Shown here: piece after piece, positions 18,217 through 26,868 of the stretch | Position numbering within the stretch: position 1 is the stretch's first letter | How the letters are laid out: each line of letters begins with the position of its first letter | Position numbers and translations under genes: made by a program | The notes under the pieces: model-generated | The model's database searches: none | What the model was told of the DNA's origin: nothing | What the model saw: only the letters and a program-made list of their open reading frames with translations | DNA from: Acinetobacter bouvetii DSM 14964 = CIP 107468 | Lineage (GTDB): Bacteria; Pseudomonadota; Gammaproteobacteria; Pseudomonadales; Moraxellaceae | Assembly (NCBI RefSeq): GCF_000368865.1 | Contig: NZ_KB849727.1 | Span: 734,745 to 798,744 of the forward strand | Reading direction: 5' to 3' | DNA length: 64,000 nucleotides

Positions 18217-18768
18217 TTGATTTTAAGAAAGACGCTGATCAGCGCAATTGTATTGGGTCTTGCAGGCTGCCAAAGCCTGCCGGCTCCTGAGCAGAATGCG
18301 CCAGAGAAAAAAGTACAGAAAGAACCGCCCAAAGAAATCCGCGATCCTTCCGGCGTTATGATTCATCCTTATGACCGCCCTGACATTGAGCGCAAGCGCC
18401 TTGTGATTCCGGAACAGCAGGAACGCGTTCAAAGATTTGAAGATGGCCGCAACCTGCCAGCCTTTAAAAAGCTCATGCAGCAGACACAAGCGTTTTATGC
18501 CAAAGGGGAACTGAATAAAGCTGAAGATAGCGCAATGCAGGCACAGCGCCTGGCGCCGCAATCAGCTGAAACCTTTATGTACCTGGCAATGATTGCCAGC
18601 CGCAAAAATCAGCCAGCCAATGCCGAAGCCTTGGCGCAGCGCGGTTTAAGCTATGCGCAAAGCGGCCCGATGAAAAAGCAGCTCTGGAAAATTATTCTGC
18701 AGGCTGGACAAAAGCAAAAGAAAACCCAAACCATTCAAAAAGCACAGCAAGCATTAAAATCCCTTTAA
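18217..18768 (+). CDS. TPR lipoprotein, candidate PBP1b activator (LpoP-like)
   Basis: A 183-residue lipoprotein with a TTG start and GAGGT seven bases before it. The signal MILRKTLISAIVLGLAGC ends in a LAGC lipobox, so the cysteine is lipidated. A Pro/Lys-rich flexible stretch (about 20-75) is followed by a tetratricopeptide-like helical domain (about 85-180: FYAKGELNKAEDSAMQAQRLAP). It starts nine bases after mrcB. In Pseudomonas a TPR lipoprotein, LpoP, stimulates PBP1b; the same layout here (linker plus TPR, directly downstream of the PBP1b gene) makes it the obvious counterpart, but this is inference. Confidence 0.75.
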   Translation: MILRKTLISAIVLGLAGCQSLPAPEQNAPEKKVQKEPPKEIRDPSGVMIHPYDRPDIERKRLVIPEQQERVQRFEDGRNLPAFKKLMQQTQAFYAKGELNKAEDSAMQAQRLAPQSAETFMYLAMIASRKNQPANAEALAQRGLSYAQSGPMKKQLWKIILQAGQKQKKTQTIQKAQQALKSL

Positions 18769-18782
18769 AGGGCTTTTAATGC
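18751..18782. terminator. Bidirectional terminator between the lipoprotein and Nudix-ThiE genes
   Basis: GCATTAAAA (18751-18759) plus CCCTTT pairs with AAAGGG plus TTTTAATGC (18774-18782) with one T/C mismatch, spanning the lipoprotein stop codon. Convergent genes share it. Confidence 0.7.
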
Positions 18783-18797
18783 TGAAGGCTGGAATTT

Positions 18798-19697
18798 TTA
18801 TAGAAAGCGCGCACCTGCAATGCCATAGCCATGATGATGCTGCACATCAGTTAAGCGCTCTGGCGTCATCCCGCCCAATGCAAATACGGGAATATCCAAT
18901 TGCTTTGCTATCTGCGCAAACTGTTCCCAGCCTAAAGGCCGCGCATCCGGATGTGTTGCTGTCGGCAAAACAGGGCTGAGCAGAATGGCATCACAGCCTA
19001 TGGCCTGCGCGTGCAAAGCAGAGATTAAATCATGACAGGCTGCAATATGGCGGCAGCCAATTTTTAAATCACCTGGCTTCAAGTGCATCAATTGCGCCTG
19101 CTTAAGGTGAATTGCGCCTATATTCTGCTGCTGAATGCTGTTCAGCTGCTTCCAGAGTTCTATATTGATGATCAATTTATCCAGCAGATTAATATTGCAT
19201 GCCGCCAGCGCGATCAAATTTTCCTGATTCGCCTCAACCCGCCAATACATCAGCTGCTGCGCATTCAGCTGCTCCACTGCAGACAGATCACTAGAAATCT
19301 TGATTTGATGCTGCCAATGCAGGCGCTTCAGCATTGCTTTATTGGCTTTCGGAAAATTTAAACCCAGCAATTGATCACGGCTGTACCATGTCCACGGCTG
19401 CTGAATTTCATTCAGCAGTTCATCAGGCACTGCGGCTTGAAACACATGCAGATTCACCACGACATCATCATATTCATGGCGGATAAAATCGAACGCTTGC
19501 CAATTGTTCAGCCCTATGCCGACCTCTTCATATATTTCACGGCGGCAGGCTTCGGCAGGTGTTTCGCCATCTTCGACTTTTCCGCCTGGAAATTCATGCT
19601 TATTGCCCTGATGCTGCGATGCTTCACGCCAGCCCACCAAAACTTTCCCCTGATGCAGCAAAATGCCGATCGCTATATGCAGATTTGGCTTTGACAT
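18798..19697 (-). CDS. Nudix hydrolase fused to a ThiE-like domain
   Basis: A 299-residue fusion. Residues about 5-130 form a MutT-type Nudix domain with the full Nudix box GGKVEDGETPAEACRREIYEEVG; MutT hydrolyses 8-oxo-dGTP to keep it out of DNA. Residues about 165-299 resemble a thiamine-phosphate synthase barrel (CRHIAACHDLISALHAQAIGCDAILLSPV, PLGWEQFAQIA, VFALGGMTPERL). The ThiE part retains the phosphate-binding end but the early catalytic strands look divergent, so thiamine synthesis is doubtful. Such fusions are known in gammaproteobacteria. It diverges from hemP. Confidence 0.88.
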   Translation of the reverse strand: MSKPNLHIAIGILLHQGKVLVGWREASQHQGNKHEFPGGKVEDGETPAEACRREIYEEVGIGLNNWQAFDFIRHEYDDVVVNLHVFQAAVPDELLNEIQQPWTWYSRDQLLGLNFPKANKAMLKRLHWQHQIKISSDLSAVEQLNAQQLMYWRVEANQENLIALAACNINLLDKLIINIELWKQLNSIQQQNIGAIHLKQAQLMHLKPGDLKIGCRHIAACHDLISALHAQAIGCDAILLSPVLPTATHPDARPLGWEQFAQIAKQLDIPVFALGGMTPERLTDVQHHHGYGIAGARFL

Positions 19698-19774
19698 AAA
19701 ACCGGTTCCATTTTGTTAAAATTTTACTGAGTGTAAGCAAATTTGAGTTTTTTATAAAATATTATCATTTACCG

Positions 19775-19808
19775 TTGACAGGTCTATTCGATAATGATTA
19801 TCATTTAA
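19775..19808 (+). promoter_or_regulatory. hemP promoter overlapped by a Fur box
   Basis: TTGACA (19775-19780) is a perfect -35; TATCAT at 19799-19804 fits as -10 with 18-base spacing. The -10 lies inside GATAATGATTATCATTT (19790-19806), which agrees with the Fur consensus in most positions. A partial second site, ATTATCATTT, lies at 19761-19770. Iron-replete Fur should shut hemP off. Confidence 0.85.
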
Positions 19809-19838
19809 ATCACTCAAACACACCACGGAGTCAACGGA

Positions 19839-20009
19839 ATGAACGCACCATTTAGCTTATTTACACGCCACACAGAATCTCATCATGCATTGCCAATGCT
19901 GCACTCGAATAACTTATTTGCATTAGGCCGTGAAATCCGAATCATGCACGCGGGTGAAGAATACCGCTTACGTTTAACGCGCAACAACCGGCTGATTCTC
20001 ACAAAATAA
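19839..20009 (+). CDS. hemP: Hemin uptake protein HemP
   Basis: A 56-residue protein with the HemP signature near its end, GREIRIMHAGEEYRLRLTRN and then NRLILTK. An ACGGAG ribosome site lies eight bases before the ATG. HemP proteins are small Fur-regulated factors needed for heme use or for expression of heme receptors in other proteobacteria; the molecular role is unclear. It usually precedes a hemin receptor gene, but here it is monocistronic: a strong terminator follows 33 bases after the stop and no TonB-dependent receptor is present in the window. Confidence 0.9.
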   Translation: MNAPFSLFTRHTESHHALPMLHSNNLFALGREIRIMHAGEEYRLRLTRNNRLILTK

Positions 20010-20042
20010 TTAAAATAGCGAAAGAATAATAAACGTGGGAAT

Positions 20043-20075
20043 AAGCAGTATGCGCTACTTCATACTGCTTTTTTT
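20043..20075 (+). terminator. Rho-independent terminator of hemP
   Basis: AAGCAGTATG (20043-20052) pairs with CATACTGCTT (20061-20070) around an eight-base loop, followed by a U-run. Confidence 0.88.
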
Positions 20076-20114
20076 AATGCCGCTGATTATATTAAAAAAT
20101 GAAAGCGCAAAAAA

Positions 20115-21467
20115 TCAGCTGATCCGCTCTGCCTGAGGCAGCAGAATTTGCACTTGCAAACCGGCCATGGCCGACTTTGAAAAGACCACTTCGCCTTGAT
20201 GCAATTCGATAATTTTTTTACAAATGGATAAGCCGAGCCCCGACCCTTGAGTTTGCGTACCCAAAGCGCGGTAGAAACGTTCACCTAAGCGCGCTAAAAT
20301 CTCCTCAGTAACCTCTGTGCCATTATCCTCAATCTTCCACTCCACCTGCTGATTCACTTCTGTCATCTGAATCTGCAGCTGCCCATTGCGGCTGGCGTAG
20401 CGCACGGCGTTATCCACTAAATTGCGCAGGCAGGTAAACAGAAGCTCTGTATTGCCAAAGACCTGCAACGGACTCGCGTGCACCGCTACATGGATTTCTT
20501 TTTGCTGTATAAATGGCGCGAGCGCCTGCAGCACCTCATGTGTGACGTCGGCCAAATCAATGCGTGTTTTGATTAAATCATTTGGCTTGGATGGATCCAG
20601 CCTTGCTAGCAGCAGCAAGTTTTCCAGCACTTGCGTGCCACGGCTGACGTCCTGCTGAATTTGCAGCAATTCTGCCGGCAATTGCGGATGATCCTGATAT
20701 TTACGCTTTAAAACCTGCACCCGCATTTGAATGGCCGACAGCGGAGAACGCAATTCATGTGAAGCATCTGCGGTAAAACGCTGCTCTGCAAGCAAAGCCT
20801 GCTTGACCCGTTCCAGCATATGATTGAGCTGCTGCACCATCGGCTGCAGCTCAGCCAATTCAGGCTCAGGTGAGTTAATCGGTTCTAGATCATCAGCGCT
20901 TTTTTCTGAGATTTGCTGTGATAGAGCATGAATATTTTTAAATTGCCGCTTTACAGACAGATGCACAATCAGCCATTGCAAACACCACAGCACCGCTAAA
21001 ACCGCCGCATAACCCGCCGCCGTAGAAATGATCTCTGCAAAACGCACGTCTAATGGCTGCACGGCATACAGCGTCATCCCTGATTCATTTTGAACATAAG
21101 TCCGCCACAGTTCCCCTCTATGCCACATGATGGAGTAGCCATGTTCAGAATGATGCTGCGCCAAATACTGAAAAACTTCATTTTGCGCATCTTCAGACTG
21201 GGTCAGGGTTTGCCCCTCATAAATCAGGCGGTAATGAATATCAAACTGGTCACTCAGCTCATCAATTTGATGTCCCGAACTATGCGCTATATCAGTCAGC
21301 AGCAGCATATCTGAGATTTCATCCATAATCTCATCCTGCAAATGCATGGTCTGATACACTGAAATGCCCAGCAGCAGCAGCAGGGAAATTAAACCCGCAG
21401 CAATCGAGCTGAAAACCGAGGTTTTGACCAGCCGATGCTGCAGCGAAACCGCCTGTTTTTTCTGCAT
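20115..21467 (-). CDS. Sensor histidine kinase, QseC/PmrB-like
   Basis: A 450-residue inner-membrane kinase. Two membrane helices (about 18-40 and 148-170) bracket a periplasmic sensor of about 105 residues; a HAMP-like linker leads to the H-box ASHELRSPLSAI (phosphorylated His237), then the N box RNLVDNAVRYA and the G boxes of the ATPase domain (GSGLGLSICKKI). It starts 3 bases after the response regulator stop. The ygiW-regulator-kinase order is that of ygiW-qseBC in enterobacteria, so QseC-like is favoured. The signal is unknown; PmrB is a close relative. Confidence 0.88.
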   Translation of the reverse strand: MQKKQAVSLQHRLVKTSVFSSIAAGLISLLLLLGISVYQTMHLQDEIMDEISDMLLLTDIAHSSGHQIDELSDQFDIHYRLIYEGQTLTQSEDAQNEVFQYLAQHHSEHGYSIMWHRGELWRTYVQNESGMTLYAVQPLDVRFAEIISTAAGYAAVLAVLWCLQWLIVHLSVKRQFKNIHALSQQISEKSADDLEPINSPEPELAELQPMVQQLNHMLERVKQALLAEQRFTADASHELRSPLSAIQMRVQVLKRKYQDHPQLPAELLQIQQDVSRGTQVLENLLLLARLDPSKPNDLIKTRIDLADVTHEVLQALAPFIQQKEIHVAVHASPLQVFGNTELLFTCLRNLVDNAVRYASRNGQLQIQMTEVNQQVEWKIEDNGTEVTEEILARLGERFYRALGTQTQGSGLGLSICKKIIELHQGEVVFSKSAMAGLQVQILLPQAERIS

Positions 21468-21470
21468 GCC

Positions 21471-22136
21471 TTATTCCTGCGGCTGATTCATGCGGTAACC
21501 CAGGCCGCGTATCGTTTTAATGTACTGACTGCCAATTTTTTTGCGCAGCTGGTAAATAAAAACTTCAATGGCGTTGCTCTCAATTTCATCGCCCCATGCA
21601 TACAGTGACTCTTCTAGCTGTTCCCGGGTAATGACATGTTCTGGCTTTTGCATGAGTTTATAGAGGATTTGAAATTCTTTGGCCGTCAGTGTCAGCGTTT
21701 CATCATTTTGAATGACAATTTTTGCCTGCGTATCCAAAGTTAAATCTGCGAAATGGATTTGCTGGCTATTCACACAATGCTTCTGGCGCATTTGCGAACG
21801 CACACGGGCCGACAGCTCTTCCAGGCTGAACGGCTTAACCAAGTAATCATTGGCGCCTAAGTCCAGACCTTCTACACGGTCTTGCACACTGTCCCTTGCC
21901 GTTAAGAAGATCACTGGCGTATTCAGCTGCTTCTTCCGCAGGGCTTGAAGAATTTCATCGCCTGTTGCCTTCGGCAAGCCGCGGTCCAGCAGTACGCAAT
22001 CATATTGATGCTGCTCAATCGCAGAGATGGCAAAATCGCCACGCTCCACCCAGTCAATGCTGTAGCCATCCATTTCCAGCCAAGTTTTTATACTTTGCGC
22101 CTGAGAGGCATCATCTTCTGCAAGTAAAATTCTCAT
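21471..22136 (-). CDS. OmpR-family response regulator, QseB/PmrA-like
   Basis: A 221-residue two-domain regulator. The receiver domain has acidic pocket EDD, phospho-acceptor Asp51 (CVLLDRGLP), Thr79 and Lys101 (LVKPFS). The C-terminal winged helix has LTAKEFQILYKLMQ, LYAWGDEIESNAIEVFIYQLRKKIG and TIRGLGYRM, which is very close to QseB/PmrA. It should bind DNA when phosphorylated by the adjacent kinase. It lies downstream of the YgiW-type gene, separated by a terminator hairpin at 22220-22251, so it probably has its own promoter in the 155-base spacer. Confidence 0.9.
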   Translation of the reverse strand: MRILLAEDDASQAQSIKTWLEMDGYSIDWVERGDFAISAIEQHQYDCVLLDRGLPKATGDEILQALRKKQLNTPVIFLTARDSVQDRVEGLDLGANDYLVKPFSLEELSARVRSQMRQKHCVNSQQIHFADLTLDTQAKIVIQNDETLTLTAKEFQILYKLMQKPEHVITREQLEESLYAWGDEIESNAIEVFIYQLRKKIGSQYIKTIRGLGYRMNQPQE

Positions 22137-22219
22137 AAAGCCTCTGCCTATTGATTGCTAATCTTTGATTCATGATACTGCTTAAATTTCTTTACAGCAT
22201 TGTTATTGCACAAATAAAA

Positions 22220-22251
22220 ACAGCATGCCTATAGCAGTAGCGGCATGCTGT
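22220..22251 (-). terminator. Terminator/attenuator between the YgiW-type gene and the two-component genes
   Basis: ACAGCATGCC (22220-22229) pairs with GGCATGCTGT (22242-22251); on the minus strand a U-run follows. Position 41 bases after the stop of the YgiW-type gene. Confidence 0.8.
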
Positions 22252-22291
22252 CCTTTGATTCAAAGCTGCTGTTCATTGGCCTATGCGCGGA

Positions 22292-22687
22292 TTAGAACTT
22301 GACTGAATCCACATCAATGCTGACACGTTTTGCCGGCTTATAATCAATATCAATTTCGCCAGTGATGGTTACCGGTGTTTTGGCCAAGACTTTTTTGCCA
22401 TGCCAAAGCTTGTCGTCAATTTCTACTGTAATGGTGCCAGTGCTGTCGCGGAACTGATATTTTTCATCGCCCAGCGACTTGACCACATGGCCTTTTAATT
22501 CAACTTTGGCATCATCTTTCATTGCCAGCGCCTGCTTCACTGTAACGGCCTTGGCAAAAGAAGCATGATTGACCGCTTCCTGCCCTGCATGCTCCGGCAT
22601 TGCAGGCGCCTTTGCCGTATTCGCCATAGACACCGCTGATACAGCAGTAAAACCAGCAGCCAAAATGACTTTAGTGAACTTATTCAT
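22292..22687 (-). CDS. YgiW/YdeI family stress tolerance OB-fold protein
   Basis: A 131-residue periplasmic protein. The signal peptide MNKFTKVILAAGFTAVSAVSMA is followed by a linker and a BOF (bacterial OB-fold, DUF388/NirD-YgiW-YdeI) domain: VTVKQALAMKDDAKVELKGHVVKSLGDEKYQFRD, then TGTITVEIDDKLW and a final SIDVDSVKF. Relatives protect against peroxide, cationic peptides and metals. The position directly upstream of a QseBC-like pair reproduces the enterobacterial arrangement, in which QseB controls ygiW; control by the neighbouring pair is likely but inferred. Confidence 0.88.
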   Translation of the reverse strand: MNKFTKVILAAGFTAVSAVSMANTAKAPAMPEHAGQEAVNHASFAKAVTVKQALAMKDDAKVELKGHVVKSLGDEKYQFRDSTGTITVEIDDKLWHGKKVLAKTPVTITGEIDIDYKPAKRVSIDVDSVKF

Positions 22688-22789
22688 GGTCTAGCCTCAT
22701 AGTTGTGTTGTATTGCGTTAAAATCATTTAAACAATTGCAAATGAACTGAACCTTAAGAGCGCATTGCCGGCTGAAAGCGCTACCGATC

Positions 22790-24547
22790 TTAATTCAGCG
22801 GCACAACCCTTAGCACCTCTTCTAAGGTGGTGATGCCGGCAACCACTTTACGCGCGCCCGCAATCCTCAGCGGCTCAATGCCTTCCTTGCGCGCCTGCAA
22901 ACGCAGCTGGGCCAAGTCGGCATGGGCGCCAATCAAATGCTTAGCCTCCAAACTCAAGGGCATGAACTCATAGATGCCGACACGCCCTTTATAGCCGGTA
23001 TGGCGGCAAGCCTCGCAGCCGACTGCTTTAAACACAAATTCAGGTGTTTTTACATTGTAGTCGAAGGTTAAATGTTTCCATTCCTGATCATTGATAAAGG
23101 TTTCTGCCTTGCAGTGCGGACATAACTGACGCACCAAACGCTGCGCTAATACCCCAAGGATTGTTGCTGCGGTTAAAAATGGCTGAACACCCAAATCATG
23201 CAGGCGGGTTAAACTGGACGGCGCATCATTGGTATGCAGTGTCGACAACACCAAATGTCCTGTCAATGCAGCCTGAATCGCCATATTGGCGGTATCCTGA
23301 TCCCGGATTTCCCCGACCATAATAATATCCGGGTCTTGACGCATCAGCGCGCGCACACCGTCAGCAAAGCCAAGGTCAATGCCTGTATTGACCTGCATCT
23401 GGTTAAAGCTCGGCTCCAGCATTTCAATCGGATCTTCAATAGTGCAGACATTGACCTGTTCTGTCGCCAGCTGCTTCAGCGATGAATACAGCGTGGTGGT
23501 TTTGCCTGAACCCGTAGGGCCCGTCACTAAAATGATGCCGTGACTGTGGCTGGTCAGCTGATTCCATGATTCCTGCAGGCGGCCTTCAAATCCGAGCTGC
23601 TGAAAGCTTCGCACCAGCACGTCTGGATCAAAAATACGCATGACCATTTTTTCACCGAAGGCTGTCGGCAGTGTCGATAAACGCAGCTCCGTTTCCTGCC
23701 CTTTTGGCGTTCGGGTTTTTAAGCGCCCATCCTGCGGCTTGCGCTTTTCCGCAACATTCATGCGGCCTAAAATCTTGATCCGGGAAATCACCGCGGTCAA
23801 AGTATTCGCAGGCATGTTGTAAATGGTATGCAGCACGCCGTCAATACGGAAACGCACCTTGCCGGTATCCTTGCGCGGCTCTAAGTGAATATCGCTGGCG
23901 CCCTGCTCAAAGGCAAACTGCAGCACCCAGTCCACCAGCTTAACAATATGCTGATCATTGGCATCCGGGTTTTGCGAATCTCCCAGCTGCAGCAGCGCCT
24001 CAACTCCTTTATTTTCACGCTCATAAGACGATGATTTCTGCGATGAATTCACCGCACGGCTGACTTGGTAATATTCCACCAAATAACGCTGCAGCTGATC
24101 TGGGCTAAGCAGCACACGCTTAATCTTTCTTGGGAGCACTGTCCGCTCTAAATTGCCCACCCACTCAGATTTATAAGGCTGATCGGTTGCAATTAAGACA
24201 TATTCATTTTGCAGCTCTACCGCCAAAATCTTATTGCGCATGGCAAATTCTTGCGACATGACACTGGTCAGCGCCTGAACATCAGCTTTTAAAGGATCAA
24301 TAATATAAAACGGCAGATCGGCTTTTTCTGACAGCCACTGGCACAGCCGGTTCAGCGTTAATTTGCTTTGCGGATGGCTCAAATCGGCTAAATTGAAATT
24401 GGCAATCCACTGCAAAGGATGCCATTTCAGCTGATCACGCTGACGGTGCGTGGTTTGCACCAGCATTTTTTCACGTTCTGTAATGCGGCCGTCTTTTTGT
24501 AATTGCTCTAAACACCAAGAGGTGTCAATCTCAAAATTAAATGTCAT
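22790..24547 (-). CDS. gspE: GspE/PulE-family secretion ATPase
   Basis: A 585-residue cytoplasmic ATPase that powers type II secretion or type IV pili. An N-terminal GspE-N domain precedes the motor core: Walker A GPTGSGKTTTLYSSL, Asp box IEDPIEM, Walker B IIMVGEIRDQDTA, His box LTGHLVLSTLHTNDAPSS. The tetra-cysteine zinc motif (CPHC...CEAC) is intact. GspE and PilB are close; the zinc domain spacing and length favour GspE. I start at MTFNFEID, with GGGGA upstream; a TTG nine codons earlier is the alternative. No other secretion gene is nearby; Acinetobacter type II genes are known to be scattered. Confidence 0.88.
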   Translation of the reverse strand: MTFNFEIDTSWCLEQLQKDGRITEREKMLVQTTHRQRDQLKWHPLQWIANFNLADLSHPQSKLTLNRLCQWLSEKADLPFYIIDPLKADVQALTSVMSQEFAMRNKILAVELQNEYVLIATDQPYKSEWVGNLERTVLPRKIKRVLLSPDQLQRYLVEYYQVSRAVNSSQKSSSYERENKGVEALLQLGDSQNPDANDQHIVKLVDWVLQFAFEQGASDIHLEPRKDTGKVRFRIDGVLHTIYNMPANTLTAVISRIKILGRMNVAEKRKPQDGRLKTRTPKGQETELRLSTLPTAFGEKMVMRIFDPDVLVRSFQQLGFEGRLQESWNQLTSHSHGIILVTGPTGSGKTTTLYSSLKQLATEQVNVCTIEDPIEMLEPSFNQMQVNTGIDLGFADGVRALMRQDPDIIMVGEIRDQDTANMAIQAALTGHLVLSTLHTNDAPSSLTRLHDLGVQPFLTAATILGVLAQRLVRQLCPHCKAETFINDQEWKHLTFDYNVKTPEFVFKAVGCEACRHTGYKGRVGIYEFMPLSLEAKHLIGAHADLAQLRLQARKEGIEPLRIAGARKVVAGITTLEEVLRVVPLN

Positions 24548-24783
24548 TTGTTCATGTCCCCAAACATGGCCCAACTATAGCAAGTTTTCACAGCGCTGTT
24601 GCACTATAAAAAGGACTTATCTGCCGCTCACTGGCCTCCATATAATCCAATCTCAGAAAAATACTGTTAATACCCTATTATTTTTAAGGATTAGTGAATT
24701 TAAGCTGATTTTTGCTTGATCACCCCTGAACGCATCGCCTATATTTTAGACTCATATGCTCTTTTAAACTTAGGGGGTAATGC

Positions 24784-26040
24784 TTGGATTTTTCAATGCT
24801 TTCAGTCAGTACAGGTAATTTTCAGGAACTGCTTGCCATGTTTGCCTCTGCATTGGGATGCGGACTGCTGATTGGCTTAGAGCGTGAGCGCAGCAAGCAG
24901 CGGGAAAATCAGCACAGTTTTGCAGGACTGCGTTCTTTTGCTGTCTGCGCGCTGCTGGGCGCAATGTGCTTTTTATTGGGCCCTGCGGTTGGCATTACCG
25001 GCGCAATTATTGTTGGCGGCATTGTAGTGTTATCCCTCAAAAATCAGCCGGAAGATCCAGGCATTACCACTGAGCTTGCCTTTGTTATGACGTATTTTAT
25101 TGGCGCTATGTGCCTTTGGAATGCGCCCTTAGCCGCAGGACTGTCGGTATTTTTGACTGTTATTTTAATGGCAAAACGCTCGATGCACAGCATTGCTGGA
25201 AAATGGATCACTGAAGCTGAATTCAGAGACGGCTTGTTCCTGCTGGCGCTGATTTTAATTGCGCTGCCTTTAACCCCCAATACGCCGCTTTGGGGAGCGG
25301 TGCTGAACCCCTATGTCATTTTAAAACTGCTGAGCCTGATTTTAGCGGTGCAGTCCTTAGCGCATATTGCTAAACGCCTGCTGAGCTCTAAAAATGCCAT
25401 GATTTTGTCTGCTGTCGCGTCTGGCTTTGTATCCAGCACCGCAACGATTGCCAGCTTAGGCATGGAAGTCCGCGCCGGACGTGCAGATGCCAAAGCCAAT
25501 GCAGGAGCCGCACTGATGTCCTGCGTCGCCACCTTGCTGCAGCTGCTGATTATTGTCGCCGGCGTCAGCATGCTGTGGCTGAAAACAATTATTCTTCCAA
25601 CCATAATTGCCGCCGTGATTTTAGCCTGCTGCGCGTATTGGCTGCTGCGTACAGCGGCGCCGGCAGAGCAAATGATGCAGACGGATACCCGCATGTTCAG
25701 CCTAAAAGAAGCAGGCATCATTGCCTTAAGCTTAACGCTTATTCAAGCTGGCGTTTACGGGCTGAATCTATGGCTGGGAGACGCAGGCTTAATCGCAGGC
25801 ACGCTGCTGGCTTCTTTATTTGAAATTCATGCGGCTATGGCGACAGTCGTCATACAAGGAACACCTGCGGATCAAGCGGTATTTTGGGCCTTCATTTTAG
25901 GACTGGGCGCGCACGCTGCGGCAAAGTCAGTCAATGCCTTACTGACCGGCGGCTGGAAGTTCTTTCTGGCCTTCGCGCCTGTGCAATTTTTCCACATGGC
26001 CGTGCTGATCGCCCTTTTATGGTGGACTGTAAAAATGTAA
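24784..26040 (+). CDS. MgtC/DUF4010 family integral membrane protein
   Basis: A 418-residue protein with about 12 membrane segments. The N-terminal part (residues about 15-140) is an MgtC/SapB-like domain (LGCGLLIGLERERSKQ, AGLRSFAVCALLGAM); the C-terminal part is DUF4010 (SGFVSSTATIASLGMEVRAG, GALMSCVATLLQ-type helices). Function of this two-domain family is unknown; MgtC itself is linked to magnesium stress and ATP synthase control. It starts at TTG with AGGGGG seven bases upstream. Its stop codon directly abuts the stop codon of convergent trmO, with no spacer. Confidence 0.85.
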   Translation: MDFSMLSVSTGNFQELLAMFASALGCGLLIGLERERSKQRENQHSFAGLRSFAVCALLGAMCFLLGPAVGITGAIIVGGIVVLSLKNQPEDPGITTELAFVMTYFIGAMCLWNAPLAAGLSVFLTVILMAKRSMHSIAGKWITEAEFRDGLFLLALILIALPLTPNTPLWGAVLNPYVILKLLSLILAVQSLAHIAKRLLSSKNAMILSAVASGFVSSTATIASLGMEVRAGRADAKANAGAALMSCVATLLQLLIIVAGVSMLWLKTIILPTIIAAVILACCAYWLLRTAAPAEQMMQTDTRMFSLKEAGIIALSLTLIQAGVYGLNLWLGDAGLIAGTLLASLFEIHAAMATVVIQGTPADQAVFWAFILGLGAHAAAKSVNALLTGGWKFFLAFAPVQFFHMAVLIALLWWTVKM

Positions 26041-26763
26041 TTACTTCGTGCACACAGTCAGACCAGTAATATGCACCACATCTGCTTCAACTTTAAATGC
26101 CGCATCGACGGCAGCAAAACGCAGCTTGTACACCCGGTCAGCATCGTCCTGATACGCAGGACGCGGATCCAGAGACAGCACTTGCTCCAACTCTTCAGTC
26201 ATTTGCGCTGTGATATGCGACTGTTGCATCAAATACAGCTCATGTTGCTGCGCATCACTGGTCCAAAGCACCTGTTTGCGCTTCGGTTCTTGCTGCGCAT
26301 AGCCGCTGCGCGCATCCAGCACCGCATCTGAATAGCGGATATACGGCTTGATATCAATAATCGGCGTTCCATCCAGCAAGTCACTGCCTGTGACATAAAC
26401 CCGCACAGATTTACCAACTTTTTTTACTTCCTTCAGCTGCACCACCGAAAGTCCTACCGGTGCAGGACGGTACATGCTGCGTGTTGCAAATACACCGATT
26501 TTTTTATTGCCACCTAAACGCGGCGGCCGCACTTGCGGCCGGAATGCAGCCTGTTCCTGCTGATTTTTATTGTCATGAAATTGCCACAGCAGCCAAAGAT
26601 GACTGAATTCATCAATCCCCTCAAATGCCAATTCATCATTATACGGCGCCTGCATTTCAATATAGGACTCTACCTGCACTAAATTGGGCTGGCGCGGAAT
26701 ACCGAACTTTTCTTTGTAGGGAGAATTCATATACCCAATAATTGGCAGATTTAAGCCGGTCAT
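26041..26763 (-). CDS. trmO: tRNA (N6-threonylcarbamoyladenosine(37)-N6)-methyltransferase TrmO
   Basis: A 240-residue SAM-dependent enzyme of the TsaA/UPF0066 family that methylates t6A37 in threonine tRNA. Diagnostic segments are IGYMNSPYKEKFGIPRQP, FSHLWLLWQFH, RPPRLGGNKKIGVFATRSMYRPAPVGLSVVQL and DLLDGTPIIDIKPYI. The C-terminal TrmO domain (about residues 165-240) is present. I start at MTGLNLPIIGY; a TTG eight codons upstream is also in frame. Confidence 0.92.
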   Translation of the reverse strand: MTGLNLPIIGYMNSPYKEKFGIPRQPNLVQVESYIEMQAPYNDELAFEGIDEFSHLWLLWQFHDNKNQQEQAAFRPQVRPPRLGGNKKIGVFATRSMYRPAPVGLSVVQLKEVKKVGKSVRVYVTGSDLLDGTPIIDIKPYIRYSDAVLDARSGYAQQEPKRKQVLWTSDAQQHELYLMQQSHITAQMTEELEQVLSLDPRPAYQDDADRVYKLRFAAVDAAFKVEADVVHITGLTVCTK

Positions 26764-26868
26764 AATCACTTTTTCTGATAAGTTCAATTAAATATATTCA
26801 GTTTATCGAGAATGTTTTTAGATTAGAATAGCAAGCTGTTCTAATTTGATAATTTATTGAGACCTTTA

